NCBI RefSeq assembly: GCF_000430725.1
Contig: NZ_KE387203.1
Location: 454,976-518,975, forward strand
From: Azohydromonas australica DSM 1124
GTDB lineage: Bacteria; Pseudomonadota; Gammaproteobacteria; Burkholderiales; Burkholderiaceae_C
Direction: 5' to 3'
Length of the DNA stretch: 64,000 nt
Shown: positions 37,765 to 46,212 of the stretch, piece by piece
Position numbering within the stretch: the first letter of the stretch is position 1
Layout of the letters: each line of letters opens with the position of its first letter
Made by a program: the position numbers and the translations under genes
Notes under the pieces: generated by a model
Databases searched by the model: none
What the model was told of the DNA's origin: nothing
The model's input: only the letters and a program-made list of their open reading frames with translations

Positions 37765-38499
37765 TCAACCCTCGGCGGTCCCTTCGGGCTCCGCCAGCCG
37801 GTACCCCACCCCCGGCTCCGTGAGCAGCAGTTGCGGCTCGGTCGGGTCGGGCTCCAGCTTGGCGCGCAGCTGGCCCATGTACAGGCGCAGGTAGTGCGTG
37901 TCGGCCACGTGCTCCGGGCCCCAGACGTCGGCCAGCAGCTGCCGGTGCGTGACCACGCGCCCGGCGTCGCGCACCAGCCGGGCCAGCAGCTCGAACTCGG
38001 TGGGCGTCAGGCGCACGGGAGCACCGCCGGCGCGCACCTCGCGCCGCGCCAGGTCCACCTGCAGCGCACCGTGCGCGTAGCGGGTGACCGCCGGCGCCAG
38101 CCGGGTGCCCCGGTGGCGCAGCGCCACGCGCATGCGCGCCAGCAGCTCGCCGATGCCGAAAGGCTTCACCAGGTAGTCGTCGGCGCCGGCATCGAGCAGG
38201 CGGATCTTCTGGCCGTCGCTCTGGCGCGCGGAGATCACGATCAGCGGCAGCCCGTGCCGGCGGCGCAGCGCCGCCAGCAGCGTCTCGCCCTCGCCGTCGG
38301 GCAGGCCCAGGTCCAGCAGCACCAGGTCCGTGCCGGCGTCGCCGGCGTGGCGGGGCTGCCGGCCCAGGTGCGTCAGCAGCGCCAGGCCTTCGGACAGGCT
38401 CGCGGCGGTGACGACCTCGTAGCCCTCCACCGCCAGCGCGTCGCGCAGCGTGGCGCGCAACTCGCGGTCGTCCTCGACCAGCAGCACCCGCAGGCTCAT
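37765..38499 (-). CDS. kdpE: KdpE-type response regulator
   Basis: OmpR-family regulator of 244 residues: receiver with Asp10/Asp11, phosphoacceptor Asp63 in LVLLDLGLPDGEG and the Lys in YLVKPF, then a trans_reg_C domain with LRLYMGQLRAKLEPDPTEPQLLLTEPGVGYRL, which is the KdpE C-terminal consensus. A 10-residue insert (HLGRQPRHAG) lies before the phospho-Asp. Start ATG 38499 has a GGAGG 6 bases upstream; GTG 38505 is too close to it. It follows kdpD by 22 bases. Confidence 0.92.
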   Translation of the reverse strand: MSLRVLLVEDDRELRATLRDALAVEGYEVVTAASLSEGLALLTHLGRQPRHAGDAGTDLVLLDLGLPDGEGETLLAALRRRHGLPLIVISARQSDGQKIRLLDAGADDYLVKPFGIGELLARMRVALRHRGTRLAPAVTRYAHGALQVDLARREVRAGGAPVRLTPTEFELLARLVRDAGRVVTHRQLLADVWGPEHVADTHYLRLYMGQLRAKLEPDPTEPQLLLTEPGVGYRLAEPEGTAEG

Positions 38500-38521
38500 C
38501 GCCACCCTCCCGCGCGGGCCG

Positions 38522-40204
38522 TCATGCCGCGCCTCCGGCCACGGCGGGGCTGCCTGGCGTATCGGGTCTGCCTGGCCCTGCCGGGTTCTCCAGCGCGTCG
38601 GCCGAGGCCGCGGGCGCGGCGCCGTGCGTGTCCGTCGCCGAGAAGTCGCCCGGTGCCGGCATGCCGGGCTCGGGCGGTGGCGGCTCGATGGGCAGCCAGC
38701 ATTCGAAGCTGGTGCCGCCGTTGGCGCGCGGGCGCAGCCGCAGCTCGCCGCCGTGCGCCCGCGCGATGGCGCGGCACACCGCCAGGCCCACGCCGGCGCC
38801 GCGGCGGGCGCGCTCGCCCGCGGCCACGGGCCGGGGCTCGCCGCGCTGGAAGACCTCGAACACCTTCTCGCGCCAGCTCGGCGCCACGCCGGGGCCGCGG
38901 TCGCGCACGGCGAACACCACGCCGCCCTCGCGCAGCTGCACCGCCAGCTCCACGGGGGCAGGCGGGTCGCTGTACTTGAGGGCGTTGTCCGCCAGGTTCT
39001 CCAGCATCTGCGCCAGCAGCAGCGCGTCGCAGCGCACCAGCGGCAGCCCCGGCGCGAGCCAGGCGCGCACGCGGCGGCCGGGGTCGTGCGCGCGCACGCG
39101 GCGCAGCACGGCGCCCACGATCTCCTCGGCCGACTCCCAGTCGCGCTGCAGCTGCACGCCGGGTGCGTCCAGCCGCGCGAGCTGCAGCGTGTTGTCGGTG
39201 AGGCGGCCGAGCTGCGTGGCCTCGTCCTCGATGGTCCGCGCCAGGCGCCGGCGCTGCTCGGCCGACAGCCGCTCGCCCTGCTCGCACAGCGAGGAGGCCG
39301 CGCTCAGGATGGCCGCCAGCGGCGTGCGGTAGTCGTGCGAGATGGCTGCCAGCATCGCGTTGCGCACGCCCTGCAGCTGCGCCAGCTCGCGCGCCGCCTC
39401 CGCCGCGCGCTGCGCGTGCGCGCGCTGTAGCGCCAGCCCGGCCTGGTCGCACAGCGCCTGCGCCTGGCGGCGCAGGGCCTCGGCCGGCGGCAGCTTCAAG
39501 CTGTCCAGGGCCACCACCGCGGCGCCGAAGGCGGCCTGGCGCCCGCGCAGCGGCCAGTACCACTGCCGCAGCTCCCCGTGGCGCCCGGTGCCGGGACCGA
39601 AAGGCTGGCCCTGCCGCAGGCACTGCCAGAGCCCGGCGCTTTCGTCGCCCGTAGGCGTGCCCAGCAGCAGCACGGCGGCGGGGTCGTCCTGCGCGGGCAG
39701 CGGCTCGCGCAGCAGCAGCAGTGTCGGCGCCGCGCCCAGCAACTGCGCCAGGGCCTCGCGCAGCCGCTCGCCCTGCTGCGCCGGGTCGTCGGCATCGCGC
39801 AGCGCCTCGCCCAGGCGGCGCATCTGCTCGGCCTGCGCCGCGTGGCGCTGGGCGCTGGCGGCCAGGCCGCGCTGGCGCGACATCAGCAGCGCCACGATGG
39901 TGCTGACCACCAGCGTCGCGCCCAGCAGCAGCGCGTCCTGCCGCAGGTCCACCGCGAAGGTGTGGCGCGGCGGCACGAACAGCCAGTTGAAGGCCAGCAC
40001 CGACCCCAGCGTCAGTGCCAGTGACGCACCTACCGGCAGCCACAGGCTCGCGAGCGCGGAGGCCAGCAGCAGCACCATGGCCAGGTTTGGCACGTCGAGC
40101 CGGCCATCCAGCGCCGGCAGCGCGATCCAGGCCACGGCCCAGACGGCCAGGCCGACCACGCCGTTCAGCAGCCGGCGGCGGGAGGGAGATTCGGCGGTGT
40201 CCAT
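38522..40204 (-). CDS. kdpD: Short KdpD-like sensor histidine kinase lacking the N-terminal KdpD domain
   Basis: Kinase of 560 residues, compared with about 890 in E. coli KdpD. It begins at the DUF4118 membrane region (three to four segments, about 17-110, including the VLAFNWLFVPPRHTF hallmark), followed by a GAF-like linker and an intact HisKA/HATPase core: H box ISHDYRTPL (His290), N box LENLADNALKY, G boxes VRDRGPGV and GAGVGLAV. The KdpD sensor and USP-like N-terminal third, which help sense ionic conditions in E. coli, are absent. The Pro/Ala-rich C-terminal tail is unusual. It is first in the kdpD-kdpE-kup transcript. Confidence 0.88.
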   Translation of the reverse strand: MDTAESPSRRRLLNGVVGLAVWAVAWIALPALDGRLDVPNLAMVLLLASALASLWLPVGASLALTLGSVLAFNWLFVPPRHTFAVDLRQDALLLGATLVVSTIVALLMSRQRGLAASAQRHAAQAEQMRRLGEALRDADDPAQQGERLREALAQLLGAAPTLLLLREPLPAQDDPAAVLLLGTPTGDESAGLWQCLRQGQPFGPGTGRHGELRQWYWPLRGRQAAFGAAVVALDSLKLPPAEALRRQAQALCDQAGLALQRAHAQRAAEAARELAQLQGVRNAMLAAISHDYRTPLAAILSAASSLCEQGERLSAEQRRRLARTIEDEATQLGRLTDNTLQLARLDAPGVQLQRDWESAEEIVGAVLRRVRAHDPGRRVRAWLAPGLPLVRCDALLLAQMLENLADNALKYSDPPAPVELAVQLREGGVVFAVRDRGPGVAPSWREKVFEVFQRGEPRPVAAGERARRGAGVGLAVCRAIARAHGGELRLRPRANGGTSFECWLPIEPPPPEPGMPAPGDFSATDTHGAAPAASADALENPAGPGRPDTPGSPAVAGGAA

Positions 40205-40316
40205 GCCTGGGAACGTAGCAGGCCGGACATCAGGAAGTCATAAGGGCGGCGTGCGAGGGGCGCGACCGCCGCGATGTCCCGGGCATCCGGGCGCTGCGGC
40301 TTGCCGCCCCGCCGGG

Positions 40317-40350
40317 GCCGTTCGCCTTGCGCTACCTCGGAGCGAACGGC
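40317..40350. repeat. Inverted repeat between kdpD and the SSB-like gene
   Basis: GCCGTTCGC (40317-40325) and GCGAACGGC (40342-40350) form a perfect 9-base dyad with a 16-base loop. It lies in the 172-base gap between the kdpD start and the end of the SSB-like gene on the minus strand. No T run follows on either strand. The CGTTCGCC core is like the arms of the repeat at 62466-62540. Confidence 0.45.
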
Positions 40351-40376
40351 AATCAGGGGCTGGTGAGGGTGCCGGC

Positions 40377-40856
40377 TCAGTTCCAGGGCTCGTCGGAGGC
40401 GGGCCAGCCGTCGGCGCCGGGTTCCGCGCCGGGCGGCGGCGGGGCGCGGTAGTCGCCGCGGCGGGCTGCCGCGGGCGCCGGCGCGGATGGGTATGGCGTG
40501 CGGGCCGGCGGCTCCGCGCTGCCTGCGGCGGCGCCGACGGTGTCGCGCTTGCGCTTGACCTGGTACGCGCTCAGCACCTGGCTGGCCACCATGTCCAGCG
40601 AGGGCCGCGCCTGGCCTTCGCGGTCCGTCCAGACCTTGGGCGTGAGGGTGCCGGCCACTGACACCGCGTCGCCGTCCGACAGCGCCAGCAGCGCCGCCTG
40701 CGCGGTGGCGTCGAAAGCCAGGACGTTGACGAAAAGCACCTCGCCGCCGCTGGTGGCGGCGCGCACCTTCGCCGTCACGAAGGGGCGGCCGCTGTTGGTG
40801 CCCGTGCGCTGCTCCGGCCGACCGTACACCTTGCCGGCAACCAGTCCTTCGATCAT
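40377..40856 (-). CDS. Single-stranded DNA-binding protein-like (OB fold)
   Basis: Protein of 159 residues with an N-terminal OB fold (about 1-103; MIEGLVAGKVYGRPEQRT, FVTAKVRAATSGGEVLFVNVLAF and VAGTLTPKVWTDREGQARPSLDMVASQVLSAY) as in the short SSB-like proteins of Burkholderiales, and a disordered Pro/Ala-rich tail. The end is SDEPWN, acidic, but it lacks the DDDIPF tip by which canonical SSB recruits partners. It is distinct from the housekeeping SSB. The start at ATG 40856 fits the family. Role in DNA repair or conjugation is not known. Confidence 0.78.
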   Translation of the reverse strand: MIEGLVAGKVYGRPEQRTGTNSGRPFVTAKVRAATSGGEVLFVNVLAFDATAQAALLALSDGDAVSVAGTLTPKVWTDREGQARPSLDMVASQVLSAYQVKRKRDTVGAAAGSAEPPARTPYPSAPAPAAARRGDYRAPPPPGAEPGADGWPASDEPWN

Positions 40857-41002
40857 CGCGTGCTCCTTCCCTTGGCCACTGGGCTGGAGGCTGCCGCAAC
40901 GCTGTCGCTGCGCCGCAGCATCCATGGCGCAGTTGTACGCCAGCGCCGCCGCCTGCGGATCGGCCAGGGCCTTGCGGTGGCGCGCGCAACCGGCCGGCCG
41001 CT

Positions 41003-41911
41003 TCAGGGCGGCAGCCCCAGGCCCTCGAAGATCGCCGTCAGCTGCGGGCCCATGCGCAGCTTGAGCTCCTCGCCGCCGGGCAGGCGGCGCAGGAACCACT
41101 GGTCGTAGATCCACGCCAGCTCGCGGCTCTCGGCCAAGCGGCGGAAGCTGCGCTCCACCACCTGCGCCAGCTGCGGATCGTCGCGGCGGTAGGCGATGCC
41201 GTAGGGCTCGAAGCTCAGCAGCTCGCCCACCACGGCCAGCGCGCGCGGCTCCTTCGCGCGTGCCCTGAGGCCCAGCAGCAGCACCTCGTCGCTGGCCAGT
41301 GCGTCGGCCTGGCCGGACTCGAAGGCTTCGAAGGCCTGGCGCAGGTCGGGCCGGGTCAGCAGCTTCAGGTCCGGCGCGCTCTTGTCGGCCAGCGCGCGCA
41401 TCGTGGCCTCGTTGGTGGTGCCGGCGCTGGCGGCCACGGTGCGTCCGCGCAGCTGCTCCCAGGCGCGGATGCCGCTGTCGCGCCGCACCATCAGCTTGGT
41501 GCCGGTGACGAAGATCACCGGCGAGAAGGCCACCTCCTGCCGGCGCTGCTGGGTGTTGGTGGTGGAGCCGCATTCCAGGTCCACGCGGCCGTCCTTCACC
41601 GCGGGGATGCGCTGCTCGGACTGCAGCGCCACCAGCCGCACCGCCACGTCCGCGCGGTCGATGGCCGACTTGATCTCCTCCACGATGGCCAGGCACAGGT
41701 CCACGCTGTAGCCGACATGGCGCCCGGAGGGCAGGGCGTAGGAGAAGGGGAAGGCGGTGTCGCGCACGCCCAGGGTCACGACGCCGCTGTCGCGCACCTT
41801 CTTCAGCGTGCCGGCCAGGCCTTCGCCGCCGGACTGGGCCCAGGCGCCGCCGGCCAGGGCGCAGCCCGAGACCGCCAGCGCCGCCAGCGCGCCACGGAGG
41901 CGGGCGCCCAT
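41003..41911 (-). CDS. Glutamate/aspartate-type periplasmic binding protein (GltI-like), translationally coupled to DctA
   Basis: Family 3 periplasmic solute-binding protein of 302 residues with a signal peptide (about 5-26, ending GAWAQ). It matches GltI: VVTLGVRDTAFPFSYAL near the N-terminus, then GYSVDLCLAIVEEIK, DLECGSTTNTQQRR with the ligand-site ECGSTTN, FVTGTKLMV, and QWFLRRLPGG near the end. It starts inside the dctA stop (TGATG, 1-base overlap), and there are no ABC permease or ATPase genes. In E. coli GltI serves an ABC importer; here its only coupled partner is a symporter, which is unusual. Whether it feeds the symporter is untested. Confidence 0.88.
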   Translation of the reverse strand: MGARLRGALAALAVSGCALAGGAWAQSGGEGLAGTLKKVRDSGVVTLGVRDTAFPFSYALPSGRHVGYSVDLCLAIVEEIKSAIDRADVAVRLVALQSEQRIPAVKDGRVDLECGSTTNTQQRRQEVAFSPVIFVTGTKLMVRRDSGIRAWEQLRGRTVAASAGTTNEATMRALADKSAPDLKLLTRPDLRQAFEAFESGQADALASDEVLLLGLRARAKEPRALAVVGELLSFEPYGIAYRRDDPQLAQVVERSFRRLAESRELAWIYDQWFLRRLPGGEELKLRMGPQLTAIFEGLGLPP

Positions 41912-43218
41912 CACGCCACCTGCCGCGCGCTGCCGTCCGCGGGCCGCGCCTCGCCGTCGAGCAGCGCCTCGGCCGGCACCTCCTCGGAGCGCTCGGCGCC
42001 CAGCTCGCCCTCCCACTTGGCCACCACCGAGGTGGCGATGCCGTTGCCGACCACGTTGGTCACGCTGCGGCCCATGTCCAGGAACTGGTCCACGCCCATG
42101 ATCAGCAGCAGCCCGGCCTCGGGCACGTTGAACTGCGACAGCGTGGCGGCGATGACCACCAGCGAGGCGCGCGGCACGCCGGCCATGCCCTTGCTGGTGA
42201 GCATCAGGATCATCAGCATCGTGAGCTGCTGCCCCAGCGACAGCTCGATGCCGTAGGCCTGCGCGATGAACAGCGACGCGAAGGTGCAATACATCATCGA
42301 GCCGTCGAGGTTGAAGGAGTAGCCCATGGGCAGCACGAAGCTGCCGATCTTGTTGGGCACGCCGAAGCGCTCCAGCTGCTCCAGCGTCTTCGGGTAGGCC
42401 GCCTCGCTGCTGGCGGTGCTGAAGGCCAGCAGCATCGGCGCGCGCAGCAGCTTGAGCAGGTTGACCACGCGCGGGCCGATCACCAGCAGCCCCGCGGTCC
42501 CGAGCACCGTCCACAGCAGCAGCAGCCCCAGGTAGAACTCGCCCATGAACGTGCCATAGGTCACCAGCACGCCCAGGCCCTGCGTCGTGATGATGCTGGC
42601 CATGGCGGCGAACACGGCCAGCGGCGCGAGCTTCATCACGTAGCCGGTGACCTTGAGCATGATGTGCGCGACCTGGTCCAGCAGCTGCACCACGCCCTCG
42701 GCGGGCTTGCCGATGGAGGCGATGGCGATGCTGAAGAAGCCGGCGAAGACCACGATCTGCAGGATCTCGTTGGTCGCCAGCGCCTCGAAGAGGCTGCGCG
42801 GCACCAGGTGCGTGACGAACTCCTTGAGCGACAGCGAGCTGGTCTTGAGGCCCGAGGAGGCCGAGGCATCGGGCAGCGGCAGGTTCAGGCCCACGCCGGG
42901 CTGCCACCAGTTGGCCAGCAGCGCGCCCAGCGCCAGCGAGATGAAGGAGGCCCCGAAGAACCAGCCCAGCGTCTTGGCGCCGATGCGCCCCACGGCGCCG
43001 AGGTCGCCCATCTTGGCCACGCCCACCACCAGCGTGGACAGCACCAGCGGCGCCACGATCATCTTGATCAGCCGCAGGAACAGGTCCGTGATGATCGAGA
43101 AGTAGCCAGCGACGGCCTTGGCCTCCTGCGCGTCCGGGTAGCGCGCGTGGCAGAAATAGCCCACCGCGATGCCGGCGCCCATGCCGATGAGGATCCAGGT
43201 GGTCAGCTTGAGCTTCAT
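41911..43218 (-). CDS. dctA: DctA-type dicarboxylate/amino acid:cation symporter
   Basis: DAACS-family secondary carrier of 435 residues with eight or more membrane segments and two hairpin loops. Family motifs are TDLFLRLIKMIVAPLVLSTLVVGVAKMGD, the serine-rich FSTASSEAAYPKT hairpin (HP1) and FNLDGSMMYCTFASLFIAQA (the NMDGT-like segment reads FNLDGSMM), then LTSKGMAGVPRAS in HP2. AGGAG stands before ATG 43218. It imports C4-dicarboxylates such as succinate, fumarate or malate, or glutamate/aspartate; the linked GltI-like protein hints at amino acids. Long N-terminal frame extension upstream is discarded. Confidence 0.92.
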   Translation of the reverse strand: MKLKLTTWILIGMGAGIAVGYFCHARYPDAQEAKAVAGYFSIITDLFLRLIKMIVAPLVLSTLVVGVAKMGDLGAVGRIGAKTLGWFFGASFISLALGALLANWWQPGVGLNLPLPDASASSGLKTSSLSLKEFVTHLVPRSLFEALATNEILQIVVFAGFFSIAIASIGKPAEGVVQLLDQVAHIMLKVTGYVMKLAPLAVFAAMASIITTQGLGVLVTYGTFMGEFYLGLLLLWTVLGTAGLLVIGPRVVNLLKLLRAPMLLAFSTASSEAAYPKTLEQLERFGVPNKIGSFVLPMGYSFNLDGSMMYCTFASLFIAQAYGIELSLGQQLTMLMILMLTSKGMAGVPRASLVVIAATLSQFNVPEAGLLLIMGVDQFLDMGRSVTNVVGNGIATSVVAKWEGELGAERSEEVPAEALLDGEARPADGSARQVA

Positions 43219-43410
43219 GCGATCTCCTGTGGTGGCGGTCACCGGCGCTCCAGGACGCGGGCGGCCCGGGTGCGGGCCCGGGGCTTCGCGGGGGACGGCA
43301 AAGGCCGGGCCCGAGACGCGGCATCGGGGCACGAGGGCCGGGCGCCGGTGGTGGCCGCCGCCGCGCGGGGCCGGCGGGGCGGGTTACCGAAGCTCCGGGA
43401 TAATCCCCGC

Positions 43411-44016
43411 ATGAGCTTGTCCTGCAAATTTCCGGTGATCCGCTCCTTTGTTTCCGCCATATTGCTGCTGCAGCTTTGGGGCTGCGGTTCCTTGCACGCG
43501 CCCACCCCGGGGCACCCGGTGGAGAGTTTTGATGCGACGGACCGTTTCTCGCGCTCGGTGGACCTGGAACCGCCCGAGGCCTGCGAGGCGGCACGGCAGG
43601 CGCTGTTGAGCCAGGGATATCTGGTGAGCACGGTGCAAAACACGGAAATGCGTGGCCGCAAGAATTTCCAGATGGTTGGCGGCCAGCACGTGGAGATGGA
43701 GATCCGCGTGGTCTGCACCGCCGCCGCCCGGCCGGACGACGAGCGGCGCGCCACGGTGTTCGTCAGCGCGGTGCAGGAGCACTTCGAGCTCAAGAAAAGC
43801 AGCAATTCCGCCAGCGTGGGCGTGGGCGCGCTGGGATCGCTGTCGCTGCCTTTTTCCACCGGCACCGATTCCATGGTGAAGGTGGCCAGCGAAACCGTCA
43901 CCGCGCCGCGTTTCTACGACCGTTTCTTTGAAATTCTGGACCGTTATCTGCATATCCCGAGCAAATTGCCCAGCGACCAGCCGGGCTCGGGGTTGATGCC
44001 GTTTTCCGAGTTTTGA
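43411..44016 (+). CDS. DUF2242 family lipoprotein
   Basis: Lipoprotein of 201 residues with lipobox WGC (about 25-27) after a hydrophobic segment, then the DUF2242 core: SFDATDRFSRSVDLEPPEACEAARQALLSQGYLV, and RPDDERRATVFVSAVQEHFELKKSSNSASVGVGALGSLSLPF. The family is confined mainly to Burkholderiales and has no known function. The start ATG 43411 is directly before the signal sequence. Its stop is 1 base from the end of the convergent phosphoesterase gene. Confidence 0.85.
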   Translation: MSLSCKFPVIRSFVSAILLLQLWGCGSLHAPTPGHPVESFDATDRFSRSVDLEPPEACEAARQALLSQGYLVSTVQNTEMRGRKNFQMVGGQHVEMEIRVVCTAAARPDDERRATVFVSAVQEHFELKKSSNSASVGVGALGSLSLPFSTGTDSMVKVASETVTAPRFYDRFFEILDRYLHIPSKLPSDQPGSGLMPFSEF

Positions 44017-44017
44017 G

Positions 44018-45088
44018 TCAAACCCGTGCCGTGGCCCGGAAACCCGTGGTGTGGACGATTTGCCCGTCGTCGAGCACCAGGCTGCGTTCGGGCCAGCGCA
44101 GTGCCGCCAGCCGGGTGCTGCCGGGCGTGACCTCGCCGCGGCGCTCCATCCAGCGCCCGCCCACCGAGTAGTCCACGCAGAAGACGTTGCCGCGCGGGCC
44201 GAGCCAGGCCAGGTGCGACACGCCGGCGAACAGGTCCGGCCCGCCGCGGCCCAGATGCGCGCGCTGCAGCGGCGGAATGTGGCGCCAGAAATGGCCCACC
44301 ACCACCGGCGTGTCCTCGCCGTAGCCGTCCCACCAAGGCACGCGCTCGGTGAAGCGCCACTGGCCGTTGTGGAAGAAGGGCGCCTGCGAGCGGCGCTCCA
44401 GTCCCAGCATCAGCACCCGCAGCGGGTTGAGTGCCTGGCGCGCCTCGTCGCAGTGCGCCACGGCCTCCAGCATCGGCACCGGTGCCGCCGCGTCGCCCAG
44501 GTGGTGGCGCCAGGGCGCCTTCTCGGCGCGCGCGCGGGCGCGCCAGCCCTGCGTGATCAGCGCCACGTCGGCCTCGTCGTCCAGTCGCTCGAACAGCTCG
44601 GCCAGCGGCGCGGGCGGGCGCGGCTCGGCCAGCCGTGCCAGCGAGGGTGCATGCCACGCGGCATGCACCACGCGCAAGTCGGCACGCTCCAGCGTCAGCG
44701 GCAGCGTCCCGAAGAAGGCCAGCACCTCGGCGCGCTCGGCCTCGCTTTGCAGCGCGGCGAAGGGCGTGAAGCGGGCGTCGCGGTGCGCGCCCTCGTTCCA
44801 GAACCAGTCGCTGCCCTGCTTGCGCTGCCCGCGCAGCAGGTTGAGCTCGTGGTTGCCCAGCAGCGCCTGGGCCCGGCCCTGCTCCACCAGGGCACGCACG
44901 CGCGCGATCACGCCGGGACTGTCCGGGCCGCGATCGCACAGGTCGCCCACGAACACGAGGCGGCGCCCTTGCGGGTGGCGGCCTTCCTCGTCATAGCCCA
45001 GTGCGGCCAGCAGGGCCTGCAGCGCCTCGTGCTCCCCGTGGACGTCGCCCACGATGTCCAGCGGGGTGTCGGGCAGCGCGCCGTGCAT
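44018..45088 (-). CDS. Calcineurin-like metallophosphoesterase
   Basis: Phosphoesterase of 356 residues with the metal-binding motifs GDVHGE (residues 14-19), GDLCDRGPDS (about 48) and GNHE (about 79), plus downstream GHFW and HLAW histidines. It is most like the PrpE/ApaH-related serine/threonine protein phosphatase-like group. GGAGGGAG 7 bases upstream of ATG 45088 gives a clear start. Substrate, protein phosphate or a dinucleotide, is not known. Confidence 0.9.
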   Translation of the reverse strand: MHGALPDTPLDIVGDVHGEHEALQALLAALGYDEEGRHPQGRRLVFVGDLCDRGPDSPGVIARVRALVEQGRAQALLGNHELNLLRGQRKQGSDWFWNEGAHRDARFTPFAALQSEAERAEVLAFFGTLPLTLERADLRVVHAAWHAPSLARLAEPRPPAPLAELFERLDDEADVALITQGWRARARAEKAPWRHHLGDAAAPVPMLEAVAHCDEARQALNPLRVLMLGLERRSQAPFFHNGQWRFTERVPWWDGYGEDTPVVVGHFWRHIPPLQRAHLGRGGPDLFAGVSHLAWLGPRGNVFCVDYSVGGRWMERRGEVTPGSTRLAALRWPERSLVLDDGQIVHTTGFRATARV

Positions 45089-45280
45089 GAAAGAACTCCC
45101 TCCGAAAAACGGTGATGCTCGAAGCTGACATTGTCGGTTGCCGCTGCAACGGGCACGGCCCGCGCCAGCGCGGCACGGTGCAGCAGGGCGCGCGTGGGCA
45201 TGCCTTGGCGGCTGTCAGTCGGGAGCAGACTGTGGCGGCGTGTCGTGACGCCTTCCTGACTCCCGATGAAGGAGCTGCCC

Positions 45281-45907
45281 ATGAAAAGCCCTGCCATTTC
45301 GCGCCGCCGGTGGCTTTCCCGCGTCGCCACGGGCCTGGCCCTGTGGCCGCTGCTGCCCGAAGGACGGTCTGCGCCGGCCCTGCGGCCCACGCCGGCGCAG
45401 ACCGAGGGACCGTTCTATCCGGTGCGCCTGGACGAGGACACCGACTTCGACCTGCTGGCGCACGGACCGCTGCGCTACGCCGAGGGCCAGCCTTGCTGGG
45501 TGCAGGGCATCGTGACCGACATGGCGGGCGGCGCGCTGGCGGGGGCGGTGGTGGAGATCTGGCAGTGCGACGGCCAGGGCCACTACCACCACCCGGGCGA
45601 TGGCGGGCGCGCCGATCCGGCCTTCCAGGGCTTCGGGCGCGTGCTCACTGGCGCGGACGGGCGCTACCGCTTCCGCACCATCCGGCCCGTGCCGTACACC
45701 GGGCGCACGCCGCACATCCACTTCAAGGTGCGCGTGGGCGGGCGCGAAGTGCTGACCACGCAGCTCTACGTCGAAGGCGATCCGGGCAATGCGCGTGACG
45801 CGATCTGGCGCCGGCTCTCGGCCGCGGACCGTGCCGCCGTCACCCGGCCTTTCGAAGCCGGCCCGGACGGAGAACGCTGCGAATTCCCCCTGGTGGTCAC
45901 CATCTGA
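45281..45907 (+). CDS. Tat-exported intradiol ring-cleavage dioxygenase family protein
   Basis: Protein of 208 residues with a twin-arginine type signal (SRRRWLSRVATGLALWPLL, about 8-26). The body is the intradiol dioxygenase fold with the four Fe(III) ligands in place: Tyr102 (GHYHH), Tyr139, His145 and His147 (YTGRTPHIHFKV). AAGGAG before the second ATG (45281) favours it over 45266. The family cleaves catechol-type rings; exported members act on unknown periplasmic substrates. It is not next to a catabolic operon. Confidence 0.86.
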   Translation: MKSPAISRRRWLSRVATGLALWPLLPEGRSAPALRPTPAQTEGPFYPVRLDEDTDFDLLAHGPLRYAEGQPCWVQGIVTDMAGGALAGAVVEIWQCDGQGHYHHPGDGGRADPAFQGFGRVLTGADGRYRFRTIRPVPYTGRTPHIHFKVRVGGREVLTTQLYVEGDPGNARDAIWRRLSAADRAAVTRPFEAGPDGERCEFPLVVTI

Positions 45908-46212
45908 GCACTGCGACACATACACGATTCGTCCAGCACAACGAACCCTATCCTGGACGGGCTGTGATGGCCCATGCCGCAGTTCTTCCTGATCCGTCTG
46001 CCTTGCCCTTGATTTCCCTCACACGGGCCGGGCTCGGCAACGTGGCGGGAAACGCAACCCGTAGTGTTAAACTTGTAGGTTGAATCTCGTATGTTGTTTT
46101 AAAGACCATATCGATCCTGTGCATCGGATCCAGGGCAGAAAAAGCGCGACGGCCCCGGCAGTGGATCTCCACCGCCGGGGCCGCCGTCTCCCTCCGCCCG
46201 CCTCAGGCTTGA
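45908..46212. other. Intergenic stretch without a gene
   Basis: 305 bases between the dioxygenase and the exported protein on the minus strand. It has an AT-rich patch (about 46066-46120, TTAAAC and TATGTT with 17-base spacing) that looks like a weak plus-strand promoter but leads to nothing recognised, and a terminator at its right end. Confidence 0.6.
46139..46182 (-). terminator. Rho-independent terminator of the exported-protein gene
   Basis: On the minus strand GGCCCCGGC (46174-46182) pairs with GCCGGGGCC (46151-46159), with inner GTGGA/TCCAC pairing, followed by a T run (46139-46143). It ends transcription from 46213-47100. Confidence 0.8.
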
